DNA from: JAPLDB01 sp038230515
GTDB taxonomy: Bacteria; Bacteroidota; Bacteroidia; AKYH767-A; 2013-40CM-41-45
DNA length: 64,000 nt
Direction of reading: 5' to 3'
Assembly (NCBI GenBank): GCA_038230515.1
Contig: JBBRND010000013.1
Location: forward strand, 48,629-112,628
Each line of letters begins with the position of its first letter. The stretch's first letter is position 1. The notes below the pieces were generated by a model. The model searched no databases, was not told the DNA's origin, and saw only the letters and a list, made by a program, of their open reading frames with translations. The position numbers were made by a program, and so were the translations under genes. Below, piece after piece: positions 34,904-43,710 of the stretch.

Positions 34904-36127
34904 TCATAAAAAATTTATCACGGAATGAATTTTATGATAGACTAACTTATAGAAATGAAGAGTAAGTATTGAATTTCCGTTGTAATAATACATCTCCCAA
35001 CTAGTTAAATAGAAAAAGGCTATCACACAAAAAAATGAATTATTTGTAAATGTTGGTTTTGAGGATACCGATTTCCACAAACGGGGAATGGCAATATATT
35101 CCTGTGCCCAACCACCTTTTAATTCAAGGTTGTCTTCAAGTAAAAGCGTGGAAGTAAACAGAAGCAACACAAAATGAATATTTATCCACCTGCCCCAATC
35201 AATAGCAAGAAGAAACATTGGAGAAGAAAACAAAAACAGGAAGAGAAAGGCAATAAAGAACTGTTTCAATCTCAATACAGGATCTTTTAAGTATTTTATA
35301 AAAAGAACAAATGGAACAAGACCTAAAAAAAGTTCCGTGCCATAAACTGAAATGTAATGACCTTCCATTGCATATTTCAGAGCATCTTTAAAAGAATAAT
35401 TTTCCGGCCAGGAAAGTATTCCATGACAAATATTGTCTGGTAAACCTCTTGCCATAAGGCTGGAGCAAATAACAGAACCGTTTATATTTTTGCCGAATAG
35501 ACAAAATAGTATTATCATTAAAAATGACCCTGAAATAACCAGTAACATTTTTCGAAAATGAAAGGGCTCGTTATCAATTTTCGATTTTAAATAAGATGCT
35601 GCAATAAAGTAGGGCATAAAGAAAAAAAACAGCTCATGAAATGAAGTAGCAACAAGTATCGCAAGAAAAAAAAGAAGAATGATGAAAGGCGACTTCAATA
35701 TTTTTTTCTGCAGGCATAAAATAAAGAGTGCAAAGAGAAAAAAAAGAATGATCTCCTTTCTTCCTGCGGCACTTGAAGAATGTATAGGGAAAAGAACTGT
35801 AACAGGGGACAACAACATGAGAATAAACCAGACGTTTATTTTTTTTCTGTAAATCAGGAAAAAAAGTACGGCCATGTACGAAAGGTATATTGTCATTTGA
35901 ACTGCCATTACTGTGAAATTCGGTTTTACATTTAGAAGATCAGATAACTTAAGGATCAAATATCCAGATAGTCCTCTTCTGACAAAGCCACCGTCAAAAT
36001 TTATTAACCAATCTCCAATAATCCATCCGTTGCATACTATAGCGAAGCTGTGCAAAATGAGAAAATACACGGGTACAATCAGGAGAAAAAATATAAAAAG
36101 CACTGGCACGATAAACTTATTTTTCAT
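34904..36127 (-). CDS. polytopic membrane protein of unknown function
   Basis: I do not recognise the family. The 407-residue protein has about 10 membrane helices, a periplasmic-like loop with NFDGGFVRRGLSGYL near residues 44-58, and HSSSAAGRKEIILFF near 117-130. The GGFVRRGLSG stretch recalls uncharacterised proteins of surface-polysaccharide loci, and the context supports a role in glycan assembly, perhaps polymerase or GT-C. It is the only intact minus-strand gene within this half of the locus and is AT-rich like its neighbours, so it needs its own promoter (upstream of 36127). Confidence 0.6.
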   Translation of the reverse strand: MKNKFIVPVLFIFFLLIVPVYFLILHSFAIVCNGWIIGDWLINFDGGFVRRGLSGYLILKLSDLLNVKPNFTVMAVQMTIYLSYMAVLFFLIYRKKINVWFILMLLSPVTVLFPIHSSSAAGRKEIILFFLFALFILCLQKKILKSPFIILLFFLAILVATSFHELFFFFMPYFIAASYLKSKIDNEPFHFRKMLLVISGSFLMIILFCLFGKNINGSVICSSLMARGLPDNICHGILSWPENYSFKDALKYAMEGHYISVYGTELFLGLVPFVLFIKYLKDPVLRLKQFFIAFLFLFLFSSPMFLLAIDWGRWINIHFVLLLFTSTLLLEDNLELKGGWAQEYIAIPRLWKSVSSKPTFTNNSFFCVIAFFYLTSWEMYYYNGNSILTLHFYKLVYHKIHSVINFL

Positions 36128-36331
36128 TTTGTCTCATTTTTATTGTTCTGAAAAATATTCGGACAAAGGTTTATTTACAGATAATCTATTTTGCTTTGCA
36201 AAGCTAGTAAAATGAAGGTTCGTCAAAAGAATATTGCAGGTTTCGAGATTCAATATGATTTAGAAAAATGCTTCAAGAACCAAATTATTTTTTTGGCGAA
36301 GATTTTAAATTGACTTTTTTTAGATTCAACA

Positions 36332-37903
36332 ATGAAACGAAAACTCTTCCTGACATTTCTTTACACCTCTAAGAAACAGATCGGGCAACTCATTTGGTTT
36401 AGGATAAAATTATTTTGTTTCAGGAATTTGAATTTTTTGTTCCCACTTAAGAATAAAAAGGAAGTTGCAAACTTTGCCTGGGATGAACCAGAGGAGGAAA
36501 AAACATTTATTGAGGGAAATAAGTTCTCTTTTCTAAATCTAACAAAAACATTTAATGAAAAGGTCGAATGGAATTTTCCTGATCTGGGTAAACTCTGGAC
36601 GTTTCAGTTGCAGAGTTTCGGCTTTCTTTTTCAGAATGGATACGATAAATCAGAAGGAGAAAAATGGATTCATGAATTTGCCGAGCATTTTAAAAAGGAA
36701 CCTTCCGGATATCATCCATACTCAACTTCATTAAGAATTGTCAACTGGATTAAATTTCTGTCGCATCATCAAGTCAAGGATAAGGAGATTGTCTATTCTC
36801 TGTTTAATCAATCAAGAAAACTTTTTTATTCAATTGAATGGCATCTTCAGAATAATCATTTGCTTGAAAATGGCTTCGCTCTTTTGTTTGCAGGAGTTTA
36901 TTTTAAAGATGAAAAATTTTTCTCTAGAGGAAAAAAAATAGTTCAGGGTGAAATTGAAAAACAAATTTTGCCTGATGGAGCGCATTTTGAATTAAGCCCC
37001 ATGTATCATCAACTCATGTTACGTAGGGTCCTCGATTCTTTAGTGTTGCTAAGAAAAGAAAAACCGGAAGAAGAAGAATTGCTCAGTCAACTTTCCTTGT
37101 CAGCATCAATGATGCTGGGCTGGATGAATAAAATGCAATTTACTAACGGAGACATGCCGCTTGTAAATGATTCGGCTGAAAATGTTGCACCTTCATCAGA
37201 AATGTTGAATCGTTATGCAACTGAGTTGAACATTTCGCAGAAAATAAATTCATTGAAGGAAAGTGGGTACAGGAAAATAAAAACACCAGTTTACGAATTG
37301 CTTATTGATGTTGGTGGTCTGGAACCCGCAGCAAATCCAGGACACGCACACACTGATTCATTAAGTTTTATTCTTTATGCAAATGGGAAACCCTTTATGA
37401 TTGATACCGGCATCAGTACCTATGAACAGAATGAGATCAGGAACTACGAGCGATCTACTTCTGCACACAATACAATTATAATCGAAAATAAAAATCAAAG
37501 TTTCGTGTGGGGAGCATTTAGAATTGGCAAGCGTGCGAAAATTTTTGATTTGAAAGAAGGCGATGGTTTTATCCAAGCGTCACTGCTATATGCTGACGGA
37601 TTCAGTATTCATACAAGAAGGTTTGAGTATTCAACGACTAATCTTAAAATTCTGGATACATTCTATTCTCCTGAAAATAAAATTGTGCACGGATTTTTTT
37701 ATGTTGAAAAAAAGTTTCACATTGCTCTTGCAGAATCAAAGGTGAATTCTAAGTTTGCCTCGGTTGAATTTGAAGGAGTCGCAGAAATTAGTATTGATGA
37801 AGCGCTCAAAGCATCAGAATTCAATAAGAGAGAAATATGCGATCGGATAAAAATTAAGTTCTCAAATACTTTGATAACAAGTTTTACTTTTCATAGCATT
37901 TAA
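36332..37903 (+). CDS. heparinase II/III-family polysaccharide lyase-like protein
   Basis: A 523-residue protein with an alpha/alpha-toroid N-terminal domain (about 60-320) and a beta-sandwich C-terminal domain. Landmarks are NNHLLENGFALLFAG near 180-195, LSPMYHQLMLRRVLDSL near 228-245, and the catalytic-type NPGHAHTDSLSFILYANG near 335-352 with RSTSAHNTIIIE near 375-386. Such proteins are common in bacterial exopolysaccharide clusters, where they may trim or edit the polymer. There is no clear signal peptide, which is odd for an exported lyase. It precedes the next glycosyltransferase gene by 17 bases. Confidence 0.82.
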   Translation: MKRKLFLTFLYTSKKQIGQLIWFRIKLFCFRNLNFLFPLKNKKEVANFAWDEPEEEKTFIEGNKFSFLNLTKTFNEKVEWNFPDLGKLWTFQLQSFGFLFQNGYDKSEGEKWIHEFAEHFKKEPSGYHPYSTSLRIVNWIKFLSHHQVKDKEIVYSLFNQSRKLFYSIEWHLQNNHLLENGFALLFAGVYFKDEKFFSRGKKIVQGEIEKQILPDGAHFELSPMYHQLMLRRVLDSLVLLRKEKPEEEELLSQLSLSASMMLGWMNKMQFTNGDMPLVNDSAENVAPSSEMLNRYATELNISQKINSLKESGYRKIKTPVYELLIDVGGLEPAANPGHAHTDSLSFILYANGKPFMIDTGISTYEQNEIRNYERSTSAHNTIIIENKNQSFVWGAFRIGKRAKIFDLKEGDGFIQASLLYADGFSIHTRRFEYSTTNLKILDTFYSPENKIVHGFFYVEKKFHIALAESKVNSKFASVEFEGVAEISIDEALKASEFNKREICDRIKIKFSNTLITSFTFHSI

Positions 37904-37920
37904 AGGGCAGAAAAAAAATT

Positions 37921-39141
37921 ATGGCAACGATCAATGTTGTTACATCGCATTTTACTCCCGAAATAACAGCAGCAGCGCACCGCATGGATGCATTAGTTGA
38001 TGCTTTGTCAATTAACCACAAGGTAAATGTCTTTACACTTACCGAAAGAGGAAAGAAAGCTGCTGAACGATCTCTTTATGAATCTGAAAGAGTGACTATT
38101 CACTATCTTAATTTACCTAAGTATAAAAAATCAAGCTTGTTTCTCCGTACGTTTTATGAGATATGGTACTCTATAAAAGTAGCACGGCTTGCTTCCAAAA
38201 CGGAATGTGATGTAATTCTTGTTACGAGTCCGTTTATGTTTTTAATTCCTGCAGTTATATTGTTCGGAGGTGATGCAATAAAAATTGCTGACATCCGCGA
38301 CCTCACATGGAGATACATCCCTTCAAAGTTTATTATTCACCATGCATTCAAATATGTTTTCACGCGAATGGTGGAGCGCTTTATTCCAAAATATGATTGG
38401 ATAACCGTCACCAATTCTTCTGAAAAGAAATGGATTTCAGAAAACACTAAAACACCTGTTGACCGGATAACCATTCTCAGCAACGGAATATGTGCTGATA
38501 AATTTGATACGCTAGTGAATCTTGACTACAATCCAGATGTAACTCCTTTTACGGTTACGTATGTTGGGAACATTGGCAACGGACAAAATCTTCAATCGTT
38601 GATTCGAGTGATAGAAGAAATGAAAGATGTCAGATTGGTGTTAATTGGTAGCGGAAATGATTACGATGTTTTCAAAAAATACATCAGAAAAAAACGAATC
38701 AGCAATATTTATTTTACTGGTAAGCTGGATTGGGAAAAAGTTTTACCATACTACCAGCATACTTCGGTTTTATTTGCGCGCCTTGATGACAATTATCGCA
38801 GCGCCATTCCTTCCAAGCTTTTTGAATATTTAAGTACCGGACTTCCGGTTATTTATTGTGGAGAAGGGGAAGCAGCAAAGTTGCTTCAGCAATTTGATCA
38901 AACGGTTGTGCTTACATCAAATGATGAAGATGGGTTAAAGAACTCAATCCACAAGCTGAAAGCTATTGGCAGCGAACTCTCCATAAAAAACCGGAATCAG
39001 ATTCAGCGCAAGTACATACGCGAACTCATCAATATGAAAATTGATGAAGTAGTCGCTCAAGTGATGGGCGTAGAAATTCCTCAACACACCCTTGTTCCTG
39101 TTTCATCGGAAGAACAGGATTTTGCTTTATCGGTATCCTGA
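37921..39141 (+). CDS. glycosyltransferase family 4 (WbuB-like)
   Basis: A 406-residue GT-B glycosyltransferase resembling the WbuB group: FTPEITAAAHRMDAL near residues 12-26, IADIRDLTWRYIP near 123-135, VTYVGNIGNGQNLQSLIRVI near 212-231 and the donor-site PSKLFEYLSTGLPVIYCG near 300-317. WbuB-type enzymes transfer N-acetylated amino sugars such as FucNAc, which would suit a locus with WecC, but this is inference. It is the last gene of the polysaccharide locus. Confidence 0.85.
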   Translation: MATINVVTSHFTPEITAAAHRMDALVDALSINHKVNVFTLTERGKKAAERSLYESERVTIHYLNLPKYKKSSLFLRTFYEIWYSIKVARLASKTECDVILVTSPFMFLIPAVILFGGDAIKIADIRDLTWRYIPSKFIIHHAFKYVFTRMVERFIPKYDWITVTNSSEKKWISENTKTPVDRITILSNGICADKFDTLVNLDYNPDVTPFTVTYVGNIGNGQNLQSLIRVIEEMKDVRLVLIGSGNDYDVFKKYIRKKRISNIYFTGKLDWEKVLPYYQHTSVLFARLDDNYRSAIPSKLFEYLSTGLPVIYCGEGEAAKLLQQFDQTVVLTSNDEDGLKNSIHKLKAIGSELSIKNRNQIQRKYIRELINMKIDEVVAQVMGVEIPQHTLVPVSSEEQDFALSVS

Positions 39142-39153
39142 AACATTTTACGC

Positions 39154-39184
39154 TTTGTGTCTTGCCTGAGTTTGTGTAAACTTG
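39154..39184 (+). promoter_or_regulatory. Bacteroidota-type promoter of the cytochrome oxidase cluster
   Basis: TTTG at 39154-39157, 19 bases, TAAACTTG at 39177-39184 (7 of 8 to TAnnTTTG). Transcription would begin near 39191, about 16 bases before the TTG start at 39207. It is the best two-box match I found. Confidence 0.55.
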
Positions 39185-39206
39185 CAGCCCAAAATTTTCC
39201 CGCATC

Positions 39207-40112
39207 TTGCTCACTGAGAAATCAATTTCAACCGAACAGAATTTTTCTGTCTCTGCCAAAATAAAGGACTACAATCTCCTTACTAAATTTCGCCTATCTT
39301 CATTAGTTGTTTTCTCTGCTGCCATTGGTTTCGTTATAGGCAGTAAAGGAGATTTTTATTTTTCACAGATGCTCTGGTTAATCCTGGGCGGATTTTTGGT
39401 TACGGGTTCTTCCAATGCATTTAATCAGATTATTGAACGGGATCTTGACAAACTGATGGATCGTACAAAAAACCGTCCGCTGCCTGCGGGAAGAATGAGT
39501 GTGATCGAAGCGATGGTTGCTGCTGTACTCATGGGTGGTGCCGGCATTCTCATTCTGTGGATTTTTATGAATCCTTTATGCGGATTGTTGAGTGGGCTTT
39601 CACTTCTCATTTACACTTTGGTATATACGCCCTCTAAAAGATTCACCCCGTTTTCTGTTTTCATAGGGGCAATTCCTGGCGCTTTTCCTCCCTTGCTTGG
39701 TTATGTCGCTGCTAGAAATGAAATCGGTATGGAAGCGCTGCTTCTTTATTTCATTCAGTTCATCTGGCAGTTCCCGCACTTCTGGGCAATTGCATGGGTA
39801 ATGGATGATGATTACAAAAAGGCAGGATTCAAAATGCTTCCTTCCCCAGGAGGACGTGACCGTAACACAGCATTTCAAACGATGGCTTACACTGTATGCC
39901 TGGTGCCTCTTGCATTGCTGCTTCATTTTTTCGGTATGTCATCTGTGTGGAGTGCATTGCTTGTGGCTGCCACCGGAATATTTTTCGCTGTGCCCTCGTT
40001 CAGTTTATATAAAAATCTTGACATTAAATCTGCACGTAAGCTTATGTTCGGATCTTTTATTTACCTGCCCGTTGTACAAATAATATTAATGATTGATAAG
40101 CTGATAAGTTGA
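39207..40112 (+). CDS. cyoE: protoheme IX farnesyltransferase (heme O synthase)
   Basis: Adds a farnesyl group to heme B to make heme O, the precursor of heme A for cytochrome oxidase. The 301-residue membrane protein belongs to the UbiA family: the first Asp-rich motif is in NQIIERDLDKLMDRTKNRPL (about residues 74-93) and the second in VMDDDYKKAG near 198-207. About nine membrane helices. No ATG precedes the first motif in a suitable place, so the TTG at 39207 is chosen; it follows a promoter-like element by 22 bases. It heads the oxidase cluster, as is usual in Bacteroidota. Confidence 0.92.
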   Translation: MLTEKSISTEQNFSVSAKIKDYNLLTKFRLSSLVVFSAAIGFVIGSKGDFYFSQMLWLILGGFLVTGSSNAFNQIIERDLDKLMDRTKNRPLPAGRMSVIEAMVAAVLMGGAGILILWIFMNPLCGLLSGLSLLIYTLVYTPSKRFTPFSVFIGAIPGAFPPLLGYVAARNEIGMEALLLYFIQFIWQFPHFWAIAWVMDDDYKKAGFKMLPSPGGRDRNTAFQTMAYTVCLVPLALLLHFFGMSSVWSALLVAATGIFFAVPSFSLYKNLDIKSARKLMFGSFIYLPVVQIILMIDKLIS

Positions 40113-40138
40113 TTTTAAAAATAAAGTGAGGAAATAAA

Positions 40139-40807
40139 ATGGAAAATAATTTAACATTGAATCAGCTTACAGAAGAAGAACAAATTCAGCTAAACCGGAA
40201 AGCGAAACGTGCATTGCTCTGGTTCGGAATTGTGAGCATCATCATGCTTTTTGCCGGACTAACAAGCGCATACATGGTTCGGCAGGGTGAAGGCAAGTGG
40301 GTTCAGTTCGCATTGCCGAAATTATTTGTTGTAAGTACGATCATCATTGTAGTCAGCAGCGTATTTATGCAATGGGCAGTGATTGCTGCAAAGAAAAACC
40401 AATTGAGTAATCTTAAAATTGCTGTGCTCATCACCTTCATTCTCGGCATCGGGTTTGTAGTGTTTCAATATCTTGCCTGGGCAGATCTCGTTTCGCAGGG
40501 AATTTATTTTGTCGGGCGGGTTAAGGACATCACTTCTCACTATACATATGTTCCTTCTGGAAATGAAATTCCCGGGGAAGCGGGAGACATCGGCAATGTA
40601 GCCGCTTCCTTTCTTTATGTAATCACTGGGTTGCACGTGGCGCATCTCATTGGCGGCATCCTTGCGTTAACAGTAGTTCTTATTAAATCCATGCGCGGAA
40701 AATATTCATCCTCAGACTACAACGGAGTTACGGTATGTGCTATCTACTGGCACTTTCTTGATGCACTCTGGGTTTATCTCTTTTTCTTTCTTCTTTATAT
40801 CCGTTAA
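40139..40807 (+). CDS. cytochrome c oxidase subunit III-like protein (short)
   Basis: A 222-residue membrane protein of the COX3 superfamily with five helices: GIVSIIMLFAGLTSAYMVRQ near 30-50, VFQYLAWADLVSQGIYF near 106-123, FLYVITGLHVAHLIGGI near 158-175 and IYWHFLDALWVYLFFFLLYI at the end, the last with the conserved YWHFxDxxW motif. It is the first of two COX3 paralogues in tandem, an arrangement typical of Bacteroidota caa3/aa3 clusters. It probably belongs to the oxidase complex. Gap of 26 bases from cyoE. Confidence 0.87.
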   Translation: MENNLTLNQLTEEEQIQLNRKAKRALLWFGIVSIIMLFAGLTSAYMVRQGEGKWVQFALPKLFVVSTIIIVVSSVFMQWAVIAAKKNQLSNLKIAVLITFILGIGFVVFQYLAWADLVSQGIYFVGRVKDITSHYTYVPSGNEIPGEAGDIGNVAASFLYVITGLHVAHLIGGILALTVVLIKSMRGKYSSSDYNGVTVCAIYWHFLDALWVYLFFFLLYIR

Positions 40808-40894
40808 AAAGATTTTAAGAAATATTATTTTGAACAAAATATTTTGTGCAGATTCGCAATCTGAATTTCAAAACTGACAGATAATAACACAACA

Positions 40895-41704
40895 ATGTCA
40901 TCAACAGATACAGCTACTTTTGAATCAAAACCTTGGGGTGGTGGTCACTCTCCGTACAACATCCGTTGGGGAAAACTCTATATGTGGATTTTCCTCGTCT
41001 CGGATGCATTTACATTTTCAAGCTTACTGATTGCTTATGGATCACTTCGCCACCGCTGGACTGGCATCTGGCCTACACCGGGAGAAGTATTCACACACTT
41101 TCCGTTCGTTCACGGTCATGTACCGCTGGCTTATGTGGGATTGATGACCTTCATCCTTATCATGAGTTCTGTAACAATGGTGCTTGCCGTTGATGCCGGA
41201 CACTCGTTCAAACGTAAAAGTGTTCAGTTGTGGTTGGGACTTACAATCGTTGGTGGTTTGATGTTCGTTGGCTCGCAAGCATGGGAGTGGTATCACTTTA
41301 TTGAAGGATCAGAAGAGGGAGCATTTTATCTTGCTGACGGTCGTTTTGCTCGCACGGATAATCTGGAACCGGGAGTACTGTTATTTCATGATGGCACCAA
41401 GGCAGAAGGAGCAGAGGCAGAACAATTAAAAGCAACAGCAGTACGAAGAGTTCACGGAGCCAACCTTCACGAAAATGAATATGGACCAACACCTTTGTTT
41501 GGAGATTTCTTTTTCTTCATCACCGGCTTCCATGGCTTTCACGTATTCAGCGGAGTGGTCATTAACTTCATTGTGTTTGTGCTTGTATCTAAAGGAGCCC
41601 TTGATAGGAAAAAAGATTATGAATTGGTTGAAAAGGTCGGTCTCTATTGGCACTTCGTTGATCTCGTGTGGGTATTTGTATTCACATTCTTCTACCTCGT
41701 TTAA
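40895..41704 (+). CDS. cytochrome c oxidase subunit III
   Basis: A 269-residue COX3-family membrane protein. Family marks: GKLYMWIFLVSDAFTFSSLL near residues 26-46, GLTIVGGLMFVGSQAWEWYHFI near 111-132, FFFITGFHGFHVFSGVVINF near 209-228 and VGLYWHFVDLVWVFVFTFFYL at the end. Between the third and fourth core helices lies a hydrophilic insertion of about 65 residues (133-200) that is longer than in mitochondrial or proteobacterial COX3. Second of the tandem COX3 pair; likely a structural subunit of the terminal oxidase whose catalytic subunits lie elsewhere. Confidence 0.88.
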   Translation: MSSTDTATFESKPWGGGHSPYNIRWGKLYMWIFLVSDAFTFSSLLIAYGSLRHRWTGIWPTPGEVFTHFPFVHGHVPLAYVGLMTFILIMSSVTMVLAVDAGHSFKRKSVQLWLGLTIVGGLMFVGSQAWEWYHFIEGSEEGAFYLADGRFARTDNLEPGVLLFHDGTKAEGAEAEQLKATAVRRVHGANLHENEYGPTPLFGDFFFFITGFHGFHVFSGVVINFIVFVLVSKGALDRKKDYELVEKVGLYWHFVDLVWVFVFTFFYLV

Positions 41705-41751
41705 AAAAAGAATTCTTCAACATAAACATCGAACTTCAAATCTCAAATCAA

Positions 41752-42108
41752 ATGTCAGAAGATTTTATCTCCCCCGATATTCATCACGAGCGTATCTCGC
41801 ATAAAAGCCAGGAGAAGGCACACAGCGGATTAACAACTAAAGTAATCTGGAAAGTGTTCTGGATACTTCTCGTTGTTACTTGTTTTGAAGTAGCAATTTC
41901 ATTCAGTTCTATTCCGAAAAGTATTTTGCTTTATGTTTTCATTGGGCTTACAATTTTTAAAGCATACTACATCATCTTTTATTTTATGCACATGAAGTTT
42001 GAAGAAGTGCCTCTAAAGTTCAGCATCCTTCTTCCTTTTGTGTTGATCTGTTATCTTATCTTCATTGCTATTTACGAAGGCATCGCCATCGGGCTTGTTA
42101 ACTACTGA
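41752..42108 (+). CDS. cytochrome c oxidase subunit IV family protein
   Basis: A 118-residue small membrane protein with three helices (about 33-53, 57-78 with YIIFYFMHMKFE, and 88-110). The FKAYYIIFYFMHMKFE stretch is the signature of bacterial COX4/CyoD-type subunits. I use the ATG at 41752 (MSEDFISPDIHHE): an upstream start at 41668 would overlap the COX3 gene and add a non-family segment. It lies 47 bases after COX3 and 5 bases before the SCO gene. Confidence 0.85.
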   Translation: MSEDFISPDIHHERISHKSQEKAHSGLTTKVIWKVFWILLVVTCFEVAISFSSIPKSILLYVFIGLTIFKAYYIIFYFMHMKFEEVPLKFSILLPFVLICYLIFIAIYEGIAIGLVNY

Positions 42109-42113
42109 CCTTA

Positions 42114-42776
42114 ATGAAATTTAAAAACCTGAAAAGGATACTCGTAGTTTTGAGTATCCTTTTTTTGCCTTGTGTATTTTACCTCGTTCTTCTCACCGGC
42201 AAAAATCATTTTAAGCATCTTCTTATTTACGGACCGAAGGATTTAGATGCAAAAGGCGACACGCTTTATCACACCCTTCCTCCTTTTTCTTTTCTCAATC
42301 AGGAAGGAAAAACAATTTCTGATAAAGATGTTGACGGAAAAATTTTCGTAGCGAATTTTTTCTTTGCCACCTGTCCGAAAATTTGCCCGAAGATGAATTA
42401 CAATGTGAAAGGTGTTACTGACAAATACAAAGACGATCCCCAGGTGAAGTTTCTTTCTTTTACTGTTGATCCCGAAAAGGATTCTGTACCCGCACTCGCT
42501 GCCTATGCAAAAGAGAGGGGGGCAAACAACAATCAATGGTGGTTTCTCACAGGCAATAAAGACTCTATTTATTCTCTTGCGCGCGATGGATTTTTACTGC
42601 CTGTTGCCCAGGGAAAAACCGCTGCCGATTTTTTTCACTCGCAGGATGTGGTGCTCATTGACAAAGAGAAACGCATCCGTGGAATTTATGACGGGCTTGA
42701 TGAAGCAGATATAAAAAAACTCTGTGATGAAATTGACGTGCTCGAACAGGAATACAAGGAGAAAGAGGGAAAATAA
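42114..42776 (+). CDS. SCO-family copper chaperone for cytochrome oxidase
   Basis: SCO proteins deliver copper to the CuA site of oxidase subunit II. The 220-residue protein has an N-terminal membrane anchor (about 8-28), a thioredoxin fold, the copper-binding Cys87-x3-Cys91 in NFFFATCPKICP and the third ligand His175 in DFFHSQDVV. It is anchored with the domain outside the inner membrane. The coding start contains a remarkable terminator-like hairpin at 42132-42166, described separately. The next gene follows after two bases. Confidence 0.88.
   Translation: MKFKNLKRILVVLSILFLPCVFYLVLLTGKNHFKHLLIYGPKDLDAKGDTLYHTLPPFSFLNQEGKTISDKDVDGKIFVANFFFATCPKICPKMNYNVKGVTDKYKDDPQVKFLSFTVDPEKDSVPALAAYAKERGANNNQWWFLTGNKDSIYSLARDGFLLPVAQGKTAADFFHSQDVVLIDKEKRIRGIYDGLDEADIKKLCDEIDVLEQEYKEKEGK
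42132..42166 (+). terminator. terminator-like hairpin inside the SCO coding start
   Basis: AAAAGGATACTC at 42132-42143, loop gtagtttt, GAGTATCC at 42152-42159, then seven T. Stem of 8 bp extended to 12 by A-T pairs, followed by the U-tract: the form of an intrinsic terminator, yet it covers codons 7-18 of the SCO gene, within the membrane-anchor code. It could be an attenuator for the cox transcript, relieved when ribosomes cover it. Confidence 0.6.
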
Positions 42777-42778
42777 AA

Positions 42779-43372
42779 ATGAACCAGGTATTGGAAGTAA
42801 AAGGGAATCGCGATAAATTTTATCTGCGGTTGATTGCTGTAATTTCGATAGCAGTTTTTTTGCTGGTGCTTATGCTTTCGCAGCTTCCGAAAGCCGCATC
42901 AGTTCCTGACTTTGTAAAGTACCTTCCCAAACTCAATGCATTGCTTAACGGTACGTGCACTGTACTTCTCCTCGTAAGTTTCTATTTTATCAGACAGAAA
43001 AAAGTAGCGATTCATAAAAAACTGAACATAACGGCTGTTGTGCTATCCACTGTTTTCCTCCTGAGTTATGTGCTGTTTCATTCGTTCGGAGTAGAAACAA
43101 GGTATGGCGATGTAAACCACGATGGAGTAGTGGATGTTGTTGAAAAAGCACAGGCAGGATTTTTAAGACCTGTGTATCTTACTCTCCTTAGCACGCACAT
43201 CGTTCTTGCGGCCATTGTTCTGCCTTTGGTTTTATTATCTTTGTACCGCGGGCTCACTAACCAGGTAACTCTGCACCGTAAAATTGTTCGGTGGTCGTTT
43301 CCGGTGTGGCTCTACGTAACAGTAAGTGGTGTTATAGTGTATCTCATGATTTCGCCTTATTACAATTTCTAA
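42779..43372 (+). CDS. DUF420 membrane protein with EF-hand-like loop
   Basis: A 197-residue protein with about five helices, of the DUF420 (CtaM/YozB-like) group, which is needed for maturation of heme-copper oxidases in Gram-positives. The helices near 45-65, 80-100, 135-160 and 165-190 carry His residues typical of the family (HSFGVETR, LTLLSTHIVLA, LHRKIVRW). Between helices lies DVNHDGVVDVVE, near residues 112-123, which fits a 12-residue EF-hand calcium loop at positions 1, 3, 5, 6, 8, 9 and 12. It directly follows SCO and precedes the small membrane protein by two bases. Confidence 0.8.
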   Translation: MNQVLEVKGNRDKFYLRLIAVISIAVFLLVLMLSQLPKAASVPDFVKYLPKLNALLNGTCTVLLLVSFYFIRQKKVAIHKKLNITAVVLSTVFLLSYVLFHSFGVETRYGDVNHDGVVDVVEKAQAGFLRPVYLTLLSTHIVLAAIVLPLVLLSLYRGLTNQVTLHRKIVRWSFPVWLYVTVSGVIVYLMISPYYNF

Positions 43373-43374
43373 AA

Positions 43375-43620
43375 ATGAAAAAATTTCTCCTTGCAGTTGT
43401 GCTTCTTTTTATGCTGAGTGTTGCTGAAAGCAGCGCACAGTGCGCCATGTGTAGGCGCGTTGCACAAACCAATTATGAGAACCAGGACAAAGCGTCAAAA
43501 GAAAAAGCAATGAAACGTGGCAGAAGTTTAAACAACGGAATTCTTTATCTCCTCTCCGTCCCTTACCTGATTGGCGGTGTTGGAGCTTTTGTATGGTGGA
43601 AAAACAGGAAGAAAGATTAG
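43375..43620 (+). CDS. small secreted/membrane protein of the oxidase cluster
   Basis: An 81-residue protein. Signal peptide-like N-terminus (MKKFLLAVVLLFMLSVAESSAQ) followed by CAMCRRVAQTNYEN, a CxxC motif, then a helix and a second membrane segment near 57-75 (GILYLLSVPYLIGGVGAFVWW) and a Lys-rich end. Such small CxxC proteins sit next to DUF420 genes in Bacteroidota oxidase clusters; a metal or redox role is plausible but not shown. The ATG at 43375 is preferred over an earlier start at 43291 that overlaps the DUF420 gene in another frame. Confidence 0.7.
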   Translation: MKKFLLAVVLLFMLSVAESSAQCAMCRRVAQTNYENQDKASKEKAMKRGRSLNNGILYLLSVPYLIGGVGAFVWWKNRKKD

Positions 43621-43710
43621 CTTTTCGATTGTTCGGTTTTGACCTTTGGTGAAATAGGCAGCAAACTGCACATCAGCGAAGGCACCATTCGCTCCAACTG
43701 CCATCGCGCC
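43621..43710 (+). pseudogene. possible sigma-factor region 4 fragment
   Basis: In frame after the preceding stop, about 25 codons read TFGEIGSKLHISEGTIRSN then CHRALYIL, which looks like the helix-turn-helix end of an ECF sigma factor (ISEGTxxSxxHRAL). No start codon of note and no upstream part exist. It overlaps the region just beyond the thioredoxin stop. It may be a leftover of a deleted sigma gene, or chance. Confidence 0.3.
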
